Made by a program: the position numbers and the translations under genes
Shown: piece by piece, positions 30,069-42,500 of the stretch
Position numbering within the stretch: position 1 is the first letter of the stretch
How the letters are laid out: every line of letters starts with the position of its first letter
The notes under the pieces: model-generated
Databases searched by the model: none
The model's input: only the letters and a program-made list of their open reading frames with translations
What the model was told of the DNA's origin: nothing
Assembly: GCA_905221605.1 (NCBI GenBank)
Contig: CAJNDS010002779.1
Location: 1,078,616-1,142,615, forward strand
DNA length: 64,000 bases
Direction: 5' to 3'
Origin: Symbiodinium natans
Lineage: Eukaryota; Sar; Dinophyceae; Suessiales; Symbiodiniaceae

Positions 30069-31407
30069 ACATGGTCTGGAGGTTTCAAGTCGGTAGCCAG
30101 AAGCAGAAAGCAAACTCTACAAGTGGTGATCTTTCCCCTTCCCCGACTCTGCACCCTCCGTAGGCATCCCTGGCGAGGCCCAAGCCCAAAACCTAGGTGT
30201 GGAGAGTTTGAAGTGCCGGTTGAAGGTTGCAAGCAGGGCCCCACCTCAAAGGCTTCGCTTCGGGCTTTTGGGGCCCTGATTCCCATGCTCAATACCGAAA
30301 GACCCGTCTTAAGGTCTCAGGGTTTGGGCTGAGTCTTAATAGACCCCAAGCCCCAGGAAGCCCCCCAAGCCTCCCTGAACCCATCCAAACCCCTCCCAAA
30401 GCCCCACCCCCCCGAAACCCCCCAATCCCCCCGATCCCCCTGAAGAGCTAAACCTCAAAACCCCAAAACCCCAACATAACCCCAAACCCTAAACACCCTA
30501 CAAACCGGAGCCCCCTAAGCGCCCCCTAAGGGTGCTGAACCCAGGAGTTGTTGGACATGCGCTGCGACCTGGAGCTACAAGCGGCCGCGGGGGGCCTGGC
30601 ATCAGGGGATGGGCGGGGGAGAGCGAGAGTGGAAAGGGTTTGGGGGGATTTGGGGGGTTTTGGGGGGGTTTTGGGGGATTTTGGGGTTTTGGGGTTTTGG
30701 AGTTTTGGGGTTTTAGGGTTTTGGGGTTTTGGGGTTTTGGGGTTTTGGGGTTTTGGGGTTTTGGGGTTTGGGGTTTGGGGTTGGGGGGTTTTGGGGGTTT
30801 TGGGGGGTTTGGGGGTTTGGGGTTTGGGGGCTTTGGGTTTCGGGGGTTGTCGGGGTTGTCGGGCTTGTGGGGGTTTTGGGTTTTGGGGCTTTGCGGGTTT
30901 CGGGGTTGGGGGTTTAGGGTTCCGGGGCTTGGGGTGCAAGAGTCCATGATAGAACCCCAGACCCCAGAAGCCCTGTAAGCCCATGTAGTGGCAGTCCTCG
31001 TCGTTCAGAGGGATAGAGGGGTGTATAGGTGGTGAAGACTTAAGACTTAAGACAAGCGCTGAAGAAGCCTTAAGAGGCCCTCTCCTCCCGGCGGTCCCCG
31101 TCGCCTCCGTCCCGTGGGAGGCGGCTCGGCTTTTTCTCATCATAGCCTTTAATCTCTGGTCTTGACAGAGCATTTCGATGGTTTGCGTTTGGTCTTGGTC
31201 GGGGCTTTCGCAGGGTATTTTGGAATGATTTGGGCCTCTCGGAGTGGATGTTTACTAAGGCTTGCAGCAAAGTGGCTGAGTGAGGGTTGACGGGGTCGGG
31301 GCTCTTGTCAGAAGCATGCTCCAAATGCAGCTGTGAGCCGCGCAGGAGATGTGGCTCGAACCACTTCGCCTGCCCCACTCCTGTGGTGACCCCCCTGAGA
31401 CAGATTG
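30069..31407 (+). other. Stretch between the UBL-RCC1 gene and the 192-codon frame
   Basis: It holds degenerate C-rich sequence (30335-30490), a short exon-like piece near 30549-30590 (LDMRCDLELQAAA), a G-rich TTTTGGGG block (30640-30930) and then unique sequence from about 30940. No other gene is supported. Confidence 0.45.
30640..30930 (+). repeat. G-rich (TTTTGGGG)n-type block
   Basis: About thirty imperfect copies of TTTTGGGG and variants (TTTGGGG, TTTTGGGGGG), densest at 30680-30770. Runs of four G at 8-base spacing are strong G-quadruplex candidates. The octamer equals the Euplotes/Oxytricha telomere unit but is probably a slippage derivative of TTTAGGG. Confidence 0.92.
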
Positions 31408-31986
31408 ATGGCGCACACGGCGCGGAAGCGTGACAAAGCTTGGCTCGTGTGGTGTTTCGAGCACTGCACGAAGCCTGAGCACGGCCAGGTACGAAAAGAG
31501 CTGAAGGGGATAGCCACGAAGTTCGGGTACCAGTTCAAGTCGCACAAGAAATCCATGGGCTTCCTCAGCTGGCTCGAAGGCAGAAAGGAAAGTATACTTC
31601 TCATCGCAGACTGGCGGGAAGCGAAGCCCATCATAGAAGAGCTCAGCAGAAGCAACAACCGTCACGACATTCCAGTGTGCGTTGTCGCACAGACGGAGAA
31701 GATGTTTCGTCGCGCATCTCATTTCGCAGGCAAGCATGGGACGGGACCCGAAATTGTGGTGGAATTGGGCTACTCGCACGAGAGCGTGGAGGGGTTGGTC
31801 CTCTCTCACCTGCAAGCAGCAGGCGAGACGCCACACGTGGAGATTCCGCCATCGCCCGTGGAGGAGCTGCCCTTCACGAGCTTCATGTCTCTGCCCAGTC
31901 TTCTCAACGCCGTCAGGGACCCCAAGATGGCTGCGGTGCTGGAGCAGGTCATTAGGGAAAACATGTGGCAAGTTTATGAGGACTAG
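31408..31986 (+). CDS. Uninterrupted 192-codon protein of unknown function
   Basis: ATG at 31408 opens a frame ending TAG at 31984-31986 with balanced composition (KAWLVWCFEHC..., ILLIADWREAKPIIEEL, VCVVAQTEKMFRRASHF, IVVELGYSHESVEGLV). Alternating hydrophobic strands and helices suggest a compact alpha/beta domain; no catalytic motif is recognised. There is no intron and no telomere-like sequence inside or within about 400 bp on either side, in contrast to every other gene here. It could be an intronless retrogene or one large exon of a longer gene (a CAG sits six bases before the ATG's TTG codon). I saw no spliced-leader relic upstream. Confidence 0.7.
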   Translation: MAHTARKRDKAWLVWCFEHCTKPEHGQVRKELKGIATKFGYQFKSHKKSMGFLSWLEGRKESILLIADWREAKPIIEELSRSNNRHDIPVCVVAQTEKMFRRASHFAGKHGTGPEIVVELGYSHESVEGLVLSHLQAAGETPHVEIPPSPVEELPFTSFMSLPSLLNAVRDPKMAAVLEQVIRENMWQVYED

Positions 31987-33485
31987 CCAAAATTCTAATG
32001 ATGGAGGAGCTGACTACGGCCTACATTTTCCTGTGTTTAATGTTCGCGGCGTGGTCTTGCCTAAGGCAAGGTTTTTCACTTGTGTTTTGCGCGACTCTTC
32101 TTCAATGTTTTTTTTGCGGCGGGTATGCTGGCAGAGTGCATCCCTTGCCGCTGGACTCAGCTGCATCTTCAGCTAGCTTGCAACATCCGCAGTATGCTTG
32201 AGCTGAGTCAGTGCTTGTGCTAGTTAGCCCTGCCCGTCATAGATAACGGCCAAGTATTGCTTGGACTTCCGAGGCCCCCTTCTTTCTGAGATCCTAGACA
32301 CAACATCCTAGGGGAAGTCTGGTCTTCGGGCCTTCGTAATTTGGGGATGAGGCACGTCGAGCCCACAGGCCCCTCATCATAAGGACGAAGGCCGAGGGTG
32401 CCATGGAGCCTTGTAACCGTTGAACCCCAAAGCCTTTCAAAGTTACAAACACCCTAAACCCTAAGCCCTAAAACCCGAAACGCTAGACCCTAAACCCTAA
32501 AGAAACAAAGCTCCCAAAGACAAAGGCCGCTGTTCTGACATCCAAGATAATCCCCAAGCCCTAAGCCCCAAAACCCTAGTCCCTAAACCCAAACCCTAAG
32601 CTTTCGGAACTGCAGGCCCCAAGCCCTGGCAAGCGAAGAGGCATAGCCCGCTGTTGGGCTTTGGCTGCCTGGGGCCTTTAGGGTTTAGGGTTTAAAGGTG
32701 CGGGTTAGAGTCAGGGGACTTTGGGGGACTACGGGTTTGGGGTTGTATTGTAGGGTTTGGGGTTCAGGGTTTTAGGGCTGGGGTTCAGGGGGTTCAGGAT
32801 TTAGGGGTTTAGGAGTCCAAGGGTTAGAAGTTGAGGGCTTTTGGGGTTCAAGGGTTTAGGGGTTTAGCGGTTTAAAGGTGCGACCCTGCTGGCTCGCTAG
32901 ACTTGTTGGCCTGCCGGATCCTAACCATAAAGCTGGAGGGAATTCAGGTCATGGATGCACATGACAGTTGACTTCACCCTTCCCCACCGACTACATACCC
33001 TCGATTTCTTCCCGGAGTGGGTTTAGGGTTTAGGGTTTAAGGGCTTAAGGGCTTAAGGGTTTAAAGGTTTAGACCATCTGGAGAAGCTTGACCAGGACTC
33101 ACCGGGTGGCCAGACCATGGACTTGAGCCGCCTCAGCTCTACTTAATTTGGGTTTAGGGTTTAGGGTTTAGGGTTTAGGGTTTAGGGTTTAGGGTTTAGG
33201 GTTTAGGGTTTAGGGTTTAGGGTTTAGGGACACGACATCAAGGTGACTCGAACTTGCTCGTGATATGCAGTGATGGGCAGCCAGCTGTATCAAAACCCCT
33301 AAACCTGAAGACACTGAACCCAGAACCTGTAGCTTCTCGGGGTTTAGGGTTTATAGGGCTCTGGGGAACCCTGAGCCCTGAAGCCTAAACCCTAAACCCT
33401 AAACCCTAAACCCGAAAGCCTAAAGCCTAAACCCTAAACCCTAAACCCTACACCCTACACCCTAAACCCTAAATCCTCGGAGCAG
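31987..33485 (+). other. Stretch without a supported gene; telomere-like tracts
   Basis: About 400 bp of unique sequence (3' flank of the 192-codon gene) is followed by C-rich (32440-32620), G-rich (32670-32880, 33020-33065), a perfect TTTAGGG array (33149-33228) and C-rich (33380-33475) tracts. Confidence 0.5.
33149..33228 (+). repeat. Perfect interstitial telomere array (TTTAGGG)n, about 11 copies
   Basis: About eleven uninterrupted heptamers, the longest perfect G-orientation array in the window. Unique sequence on both sides rules out a chromosome end. Perfection suggests recent addition compared with the degenerate copies around it. Confidence 0.96.
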
Positions 33486-33528
33486 GCGCCTCGCGCGCGG
33501 TCCGAGGAGCTTGCGCGGCGTAGGCGCG
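33486..33528 (+). CDS. Arg/Glu-rich exon
   Basis: After GAGCAG it reads APRARSEELARRRR, ending before a GT donor. CCCTAAA precedes it and TTTAGGG follows. Confidence 0.4.
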
Positions 33529-36500
33529 GTGCTGGCCCGCGGGATCCGGTTTGGTTTAAGGCTCTAGGGACTTAGAGTTTAGGGTTTAGGGTTTAGGTTC
33601 TAGGGGTTTAGGGGTTGCGTGTGAGGGGCTTAGCGATTTAAGAGGAGGTTTTGGGGCTTTAGGTTTTAGGCCTTAGGGGTTTGTTGGGTTTAGGCTTTAG
33701 AATGCTTACGGGCTTTAGGGCTTTTGGGGTCTTCTTTGTCCATCTCTAGGGCTCACTCAATCGGTTTGGGGGGTTTGGGGTTTACGAGCTGTAGGGCTGC
33801 CCCCACAACTTGACCGCGTGACTTCAGTACTCTGCTGATTCTCCCTGAAACTAAAGGGTATTAGCCGTAGTGGCTGGTCGTGCTTGGTGGTATCGGGTGT
33901 CAGCTGTCAGTGCACGAGCAGCTCGGACGGCCCTATAAACACGAGGCCCCCGTGGTTTGACCCTTAAACCCCCTTAAATCGGATCAAGCTTGAGACTCCC
34001 CCGAAAATGAAGCCGGCCGGCTTCTCTGGCAAGGCGGTGGAGCGCCGGTGCCGAGCTCAAGAGGCTGGAGACAGCGCTGCGCCAGATGCAGGCCTGCAAG
34101 GGGTTTATGGTTGATGGGCTTAGGATTTAGGGGTTCTGGGTGGATGTTTTGGTGATTGAAGTTTTGGGGTTTCGTGGTCCAGTGTTTGATGTGGGCCAAG
34201 CGGAACTTCTGACCTACCGCTCACTTACAACTCTCAGGGGTTTTGAGGCTCTGACTTGCTTCGTACAGCAGTTTGGATTGAATTTTAATAATATCAACCC
34301 AGGAAACACCCCACGGTAAACCCAAACGTCTTGCACAGGCCTCCTGGTGGCCTTGCTGGTTGAAACAGGTCGCTAAAGTCGATGCTCTTGCAGCATAAAT
34401 ATTCAATACAGCTGCTCCGGTAGAGCCAATATTGGCAATTGTGGTTGCGTGGGCCTACGCAGCAAGGATGCCTAGAACACGCCCGGGTTGGCGATGTCCG
34501 TTTTTACGAAAGGGGCTGCCGAGGCGGGCGAAGGTCAGTCTTGCGAGGGGTAAATTCCTAATTTGACGCCCCAAAACCCAAGCGCCCGACATAGTAAACC
34601 TTGTTGTAAGAGTCTGTAGACGAGATTACTGTATGGAGGGTAGATACACGGTGATAGCGAGTGCTGTACAGGGGAACGAACCGCCTAATCCTCAACCCGA
34701 ACTTGAACCTTACAATCCTTCAACCCAACCCTGTAGATACTGGTTCGAACTAGTTTCCCAAGAAGCTGTAACTACAACACACACTACTCCGCCCAAGACC
34801 CAGAAGCCCGAAGGGACTTTCTGGGTCTCAAACATTTAATTTCCAAAGATCCCCAGTTTGGCGACCTCTTACGCACTGCGCCAACGCCAACGCGGGCACC
34901 GAGTATTTTCCCTCGCACACCGAGTATTTTCCCCATGTTCAGCACGCATGTTAGAAGCGCATGGCAGCCCTAAAAAAAAACCCTAAGCCCTACGCCCTAA
35001 GCCCTGAAACCCCTACATCTCCAAAAGCCCCTAAAGCCCTGACCCCCAAAACCCGTCGCAACCGATCGAGGCGGCCACAGCCCAAGCCTTGGCCGCCTCT
35101 GCGCAAGATGCCAAGGTGGCCCGTCGATTTGGGGTTTTTAGGGTTCAGGGTTTAGGGGGGTATGGGGTTTAGAGGGGTTCGGTGTTCAGGGTTTAGGGTT
35201 TAGGGGTTGTCAGGGGTTCAGGGTTTAGGGGTTTGGGGGTTCACGGTTTAGGGTTTAGGGGTTCGGGTTTAGGTTTTTAGTTGGGGTGTGGGGTTTGAAG
35301 CATGTGGGTGCCGAGGGTTCGATCGGGTCTCAGGATTAAGGGCTTGCGAACGCTTTAAGATTCGAAGGGCCTTTTCCGCCGGATGTAAGGTTAGTGTTTG
35401 GAGGGTTTCAGGTTGCAGGGTGTGGGGTTCAAGCTGGGGACGGTGGGCGCCTGAGGGGGTTCAGGCTTAAAACCTTTGCTCAAGGTCCGGGGGCCTGTGG
35501 AGTGCGACGGCCGAAGCCCTAAACCCTATCAAAACGACATCCTCAAACCTCAGGGGTTCGGCCCACCATTGGCCGCTCCTCCCGAAACTTGAGAAGATCA
35601 GGCAACAACCTGGGATGGTTTTTTCATGCTCCCTGCTGGCTCAGAACCTGAAATCCTAAACCCTCGAAGAGGACTCCGCGCTGCGGGCAGGCCAGTCTTC
35701 AGGGTGGGCGTCCTTTAGTGCGTTTGAAGGGCTTACAGGATTTAGGGCTCAAGTGGTTGAGGTTCAGAGAGTAGGGTTTTTGGCTTTTTTTCCTAAAAAA
35801 GGCTCTAGGCCAGAGGCATCCTTCAGACCTGAACCCTTCGGGATGGTTACCTCCTTCAACCCCTCAGCCTGAACTCTATACCCTTAAGATCCGACACACT
35901 AAGCTCCAACAATTAAAAACCCCTTTGGATCCCCCCCCCCCCCGCTCCGCCATTTGCACACAACTCCCTGGGAGCCAAGGTCGGAACTCTGAACCTGGGA
36001 GCTCTAGCCCTAAACCGGTTTAGGATTTAGGGTACTCAAACCCTACACCCTAACCGCTGATGGCCTGGGTTTTGCAGGGGGTTGCTAGCTTGGATGGCAT
36101 CTGCCTCCCTTCTGCGCCTTTGTCTTGCCGAGGGGTTCAGGGACCCTAGCGGCCCTAAGGCCTAAACCCAGGGTAAGCCGTAAACCCTAGACCATAAACC
36201 CTAAGCCCTTGGGTTTTTTCATGAGCCGCTGTTGAGGGCTTGGGGCAGTCCGAGCGCCCGAAAGATCGTCCGAAGAGACCGTCCCGAAAAGCCCGATGCC
36301 AGCAGGTCAGTTCGCGGCTGAGGTCCGCTTTCTTTCGGGGTTGTGGGCTTTTGGGCAGTGTGACATGGGGAATTCAGGGTTTTCCATTCTGAGTTTGAGG
36401 CTTTAAGGTTTGAGATGATTTGGGTTTGCGCGTTTGACAGCTGTTGGGAGGGCGTTGCTCACGTTGGCTCGGAATCCAACCCACGCAGGCATGGTCCGTT

Positions 36501-39500
36501 CTTGGGGGCCCTTGGGAGCTGCCCATTTTCCTTCCTGAAAGGCGACCCAGGTGTAGTCATCTATGAGCGTGCTACCCATTACCACCTCCAAAGATAGGAA
36601 CCAAACCCTCAAGGCTGCCAAGCGCCGAAAACCCTGAAGCTCTAAGTTATGTGAATAATGAGACGCCCTCAGAAAGCCTCAAGTCTTCGGTCAGGAACGC
36701 CTCCGCATTCGTCGCGCGGCGGGAGAGGAGGTGCGGGAGGGGTTGAGCGAGAATTTAGGGGTAGTGTATGCTTCAGCTGCTTCAGGGCTTTTCTCAAAGA
36801 ATGAGGGATCGCGTCGTATTGTTAACAGGGACCCAAGACCTGCGCAGAGGTTCTGCAAGGATGTACAGTGCAGCCTCTCAGCCCCCCGACACGCCATTCA
36901 GCCGCTAGGCCCTTGAGGATATGTCGGGTGCAATAAGGGCCTGAGATGTAGATCTCACCGCCCCTGTAAAAAGGAAAAATATAAATGTAGATGGAAATCT
37001 TGCTACGTGTGTATATATATATATGCATACATACATATGTTTGTATTTTCTCCACTCCGCCCCCGCGATGGACCAACCTCTACATCAGTTCCTAAGATAC
37101 AAAATCGCCAACTCAAAAACATCAGCCGTTGTGCTTTTCTAGTCAAATTGTGCCTTTCTCGGATATTAGCGAAAATTCGTCTTCCACCAAGACCTCATTA
37201 ACGAAAGGTTTGCGCATACTCCTTTGAACACAATTTGTCAGTGTGTTCATAGAGGTAAAAAGGGACACTTCTAGTGTTTTCATATACAGGAAACCTTCTA
37301 CTCAACGTCGTATCGAAGAAGCTGAGCAGAAGATTCCCATGGCTCTTTCGAAATTGATGATGAAACCGTAGCCTCTAAGCCCGCACTCCAACAGGGCGAC
37401 GCACCGCGAGTAGGAGCATATCCTTAGCTGTAGGACAACGCCCTCTCCAGAAACCTCAGAGAGACCTGCATTTAGGGTTTGGGGTTGAGGGTTCGGGCCT
37501 TGTCGGGTTCTCGCGCCCAGCAAGGGCCAACTGATGCTCATGATGCTCGCCTTGTCGGCCAACCATGCGAAAGAAGCCTGAGCACAAGTGGACTGCAGTA
37601 GTCCCGGAGGGCGGCCCACCTCAGGCGCACTGCCACCAGAGATGTTCCCCACTTCCCTACAGCCAGAAGGACAAGTTGCAGACTCGTCGCATGATCATAA
37701 GAAACGTACGCCCCAGCAAGCGCTGCCTCCCCTGCTGCGAGGGAGGGTGCTTGTGCTTGACAGCATCACAAACATCCCCCTAACAAGCGCCTCCTGCTGG
37801 AGGCAAGGAACAATATAGGCGTCGCACAAGTTACGCGTCCAAGCCTCGCGCAACTCGTGCCGAAGCCTAGGCAGCTGCCCGCCCACCGGCCCCCTCCAAG
37901 ACACAGAGGATAGTCCTGAAGCGCTCATTCTTCGAGTAGTTGGGGGATGTTAATGTGGTACTAGTAGGGATCTAAGACATCTCATAGATGGTGAACAGAC
38001 TGTTAGTTAGTATGATTTTATCTAAGAGACAACATTTTTCACGTGATGCATGTTGGCGTTCAGACTTCAATTGCCAAATTGGCACGAGTCCGCTTTGCCG
38101 GATATGTCTGTAAGCGCTTTCAGAATTCTGCTAGTGATTCTGCAAACTATGTGTAATTATGTATCATGGTTACATGCATTTACATTGTTTACACACCGTC
38201 CGAAGGCGACACGCAGCCGAGAGCTGCAGAAGGAGAACCCAGACTGCTTAGGGTATTCGGGGGCCTTTATGGATTTAGGGTTTTCTAGCGTGTTTGTTTT
38301 TTTGGTTCAGGGTCTTCGGGCCTGCAAGGCCTCTTAATGCTCTTCAGCTTTAGGGGTTAGGCTTTCCAGGGCTCAAGGTTTTTAAGGTTTCGGTCTGTCA
38401 AGGTTTTTAAGGTTTCGGGTTGAAAGGGTACACATGGGCCCTTATTCTCTCATCCCCTACTAGGGACCAGGGAACCAGGGCCCTAAAAACCCTTTAAAGG
38501 GTACATATAGGGTCCTCATTCCCTACCATCCCCTACCAGGGAACCAGGGAACCGACGGGGGGGGGGTTGTGAACCCTAAACCCTAGACCCTAGACCCTAG
38601 ACCCTAAACCCTAAACCCTAAACCCTAAACCCTAAACCCTAAACCCTAAACCCTAAACCCCTATAAAAAACAATTCACAAGCAGGAGCTCCGGGCCGAAG
38701 TGGAGGCCGCCGGCGCGCTGCGCAGCCGCGCCGAGGCGGAGCAGGAGGCCCCCTCCCTGGAGCATGGGATTCGGGGTTTGGGGATTTAGGGGAGTCAGGG
38801 ATTTAGGGACGTAGAGTTTCGGGTTTAGGGATTTAGGGTTTCGGGTTTTGGGCTTGATGTGTTTCAAGGTGTACTGTTTAGGACCCTAGACCCCAAGCCG
38901 CCGGCCAGCTGGCCAGGCGCTCTCCGCGGAGGTCAAGGCAAGGCTGGCAAAGAGATGTGCATGGCTCATGTTTGGCGTTTAGGGTTTAGGGTTTAGGGTT
39001 TAGGCGAAAGTTCTAATTCAAGCCTACAAGCCCTAGACCCGGAAGTCCAAGGCCGAGAGCCCCAAACCCTTCACGACGTAGACGCCCGAAATAGTCTCAT
39101 ACTCCAACATGTTTCGCGTGTGCAACCGCGGCAGCATGCTCTCCTCACAATCGTTTCGGCTTGCGAACCAGCTTCTGAGAACAGTTTGGGTTTAAGATTG
39201 GGCTCTGGACCCAAATCCGAATCTCTTGTCGTGATTGGACGCGTTCAGACAGCAAGTTGTGGACCCAAAGCAACATCTTCGCAACAGTACGGCGAAGGCC
39301 GCGCCTGTGATTTCTATCTTGGCCATGGGATTGTGCTTGTGCAGCCTTCCTCTGGGATGCTGACACCGAAGACATTGTGCGCCCGATGGCCACAGTAGTC
39401 GGCAACAGTCGCAACCCCCTTTGAGTCCATGTTGACAATGGCCCGGCTGCGAGCCAGAACGCCCGATGCACACATCTTCAGCATCGCATCGGTTGCAGGG

Positions 39501-42500
39501 ATCCGTGGCTTTGGAGGTCAGAGAAGAACCAAATCACACCCGAAGGCCCTGAAACCCAGACCTCTGAACCCCTTGCGCTCTCAGCCCTTCCCTCACACCC
39601 CCCAAGGCCCTTAAAAGGCTTCGATGCCCTTGAGCCCTGAAGCCCATAAACTCCCAACGCCCTAAACTCAAGTCTAATTTCGTGAAGACCCTTCAATTCC
39701 AAACTTCCGTAACTCCAAACTCACTAAACCCTGAACCCTGAACCCTGGAACCGTGAAGCCCTGAACCGCAGCCGCAAGAAGGCACAGCGAGAAGAGCTGT
39801 CGGCATTGCAGGCGGAATTGAGGCCCTTCGACCCGGTGCCGGCGTTTGGAGAATTACGGAATAGGGGCTAGGGCTTGTGGAGGGGTTTAGAGTTCAGGGT
39901 TTGGGGGTTCAGGGTTTAAGGGTTTGGAGTTTAGGTTTTAAAGGTGCGGGAGGTCAGGGGTTAGGGGGGGTTGTGTTGAGGGTTGCGGCCTAGGGCTGAG
40001 GGCTTGGGGGTTTAGAATTTCGAGGTTAGGGTTTAAGGTTTGAGGTTTAGGAAGCATTCCGGGCTTAGGTTGGTTTGGAGGGTTTGACTGAAGGGCTGCT
40101 TCAGTTACGAGGGCTTTAAGTAGGGCGCTTCTTCTCGATACTTGTTTCCGCTTCTGGGTTTCTATTACGTTCTGACAAGGTATATACTTCTTTTCCAGGG
40201 TTGCTGACAAGATCCGGGCGTTTGGGTTGAGGTTTCAGGGTTTGAGGTTTCAGGGTTGCGGGTTTGTTTGGATTCATGGGTTTGGAGAAATTCTTAACAC
40301 TTGGGGCATAGGCTCTTGAGGTTCTGAAAATCTCCTTGGCAGTAATTGGGGGCAACTGTCCAGTACCTCTGAAGTGTTGTAAGGCGACTGAGGGCCAAGT
40401 AATCTTGTTTAGGAGTTAGGTGCTGGTTTAGGGTTTCAGGTTGAGGGCTGCGGGTGAAGGCGACTAGCTACTCTAAACGTGAGACCTTGCTCAGCAACTC
40501 TGGGGCAACACATCGCGTCCCTAGCAACAAAGGATGGACTAGGGTCTTTCAAGGGTTGTGCTTCTTTGCAGACATCGACCCCCAAACGGAAGAGGTTCGC
40601 TGACTTCTGGGGCGCTGGGGGAACCCAGCAAAGCCTTGAAGCCCGACACCCTAAACCCGAATCCCTAAGCCTCTAAGCCTTTGAGCCATTGTATTAGTTA
40701 TCGTACAATATACACGAAAAATTGGGTCTTCATCCAAAGTTGCAGGAAAAGCCCGAAGAGCCTGCGCAGCCCTTGTGCAGGTCCCAGCGGCCATCGGCCT
40801 CGCCTGCGGCAGGCTGCGCGTGGGGAGGACGTGCGGTTGGGTGCCCTGAGGCTGAAAACTAGGACTTTGCAGCCGAACTTGTTTTTTTATCAGGGTTTTT
40901 TTGGTATTGCAGGTTTTGTTGTGCTTTCAAAGGTGTTTTGTTCCTCCTGGCTTGGCCTAGAAGCCCTAAGCCGCTGACTTTTGGGCTTTGGCTTCGTTTA
41001 GGTGGCCAGGTCCGGTGCCCATTGCTGCCTCTCCGGAGAAGCGATCCGAAACGCCACACCTTTAATCCTAAACCCTAAACCCTAAATCCTAAACCCTAAA
41101 CCCTAAAACCTAAATCCTAAACCCTAAGCCCTTAAAGGGTTGAGGGTTTAAGGGGTTTTGTCATTGATAGTCCTGAACTCCCCAAATACCGGTCTTCTCG
41201 ACAATCCAAGCCCAGCAACGAGCTTAGGGTTTCGGGTTTAAGCTCTCAAGCCCAAGCTAGGGCCCCTGAATCCTAAAAACTAAACTACGCCCCCAACGGG
41301 GGTTTCCAAAAAATCGGGGCTTTAAAGGGATTCCATTCTGTTTGGGGTATCAAAGAGTTACCCCTATTTTAGGAAATCCCCAAATCAAGCCTCACGCCTA
41401 GAGCCGGGCTCGGGCAGGTCGGCGGTCCACTTGGCGAACGAGCTGGATGCAGGGCCCGGCGGAGGCGTCCGGACCAAAAGCCCTCACAGCCCAGGTTGCT
41501 AGACATAAGGCCCTGAAACCCTCACACCCTCAAACCCTCAAACCCTGAAATCCTGAAACCCTGAAACTCTGAAACCCAACAAGTGACCGAAGGGCTTTTG
41601 GGTTCCTCCGCCACAAGCTGGGTGGTTAAGAGTCGTTGCGGCTTCGGGGATTTTTAGGGTTTTAGGGTTCGGGGTTCATCAGGGTTTCAGGGTTTCAGGG
41701 TTTCAGGGTTTCAGGGTTTAGGGTTGAGGGCTTACGCTCCAGGGTTCAGGGCTCAGGCTTTAGGGTTTAGGCTTGCGTGCTTTTGGGAGTAAAGGATATC
41801 AGGAGCGTCGATCCCCTCTTGAAAGAAGCAGCCCTTATGTCTCGGGTTATCGGTTTAAAACAACAGCTTAGGGCTTTTTGAGCTGAGACTTGAAGGCTTC
41901 ACGGGCTGGTTGGTTCAACAGGCTTGACGGGTTGAGGGTGAGGAGGCGAGGAGAAGGCCTTACGCAGCCGAGGAGCGCTGGAGTCACCGGTCGCTGGTCT
42001 TCGCATCCGAGTCTAGACAGTCGCATGCCCCACGGTTCCATTCCGAAACCTTCGTTCTTAAACCCGTAAGCCCCAGAACATAAAGGCCCAGAGCCCTGAA
42101 CCTGCACCCGAGATTCTGAAACCCTAAACCCCTCGCAACCCCAAGACCCTGAAGCCCCGAAGCCCCAAAGGAGGGCCCGCCATCCGACTTGGCGGAGCGC
42201 CTTCGAGACCAGCAGCTCGCGGTGCTGCGGGCGGCGGCCCGGGCGAGCGAAGAGAAACGCCTGGGGTTCGAGTGAGTCCCCTTAAGCCTTAAGCCCCGCG
42301 CCTAAACTCTTTAGGGCCTAGGGCTGGGGTTTGTGGATCTTTCTTTCTTTGGGAGAGAGGGGTGACAGGTGGGACAAGCCCTTGGGGTTGAGGGCCTGGG
42401 GCGGGCTTAGTGAGCCTTACCCAGATAGAGGTTTAAGTTTGAAACATGAAGCCTTGAGCAACATCAAATATGGCTGTTTGAGTCTTGAGAGCCCTCATTA

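Noticed and set aside
30498-31173. Proline-rich antisense frames (PKPQNPKTPK...)
   Set aside because: They are translations of the reverse strand of the TTTTGGGG repeat block.
31255-31971. 238-codon antisense frame opposite the 192-codon gene
   Set aside because: The + strand frame has the more protein-like composition and a regular start and stop, and all other supported genes are on the + strand; the antisense frame appears to be its shadow.
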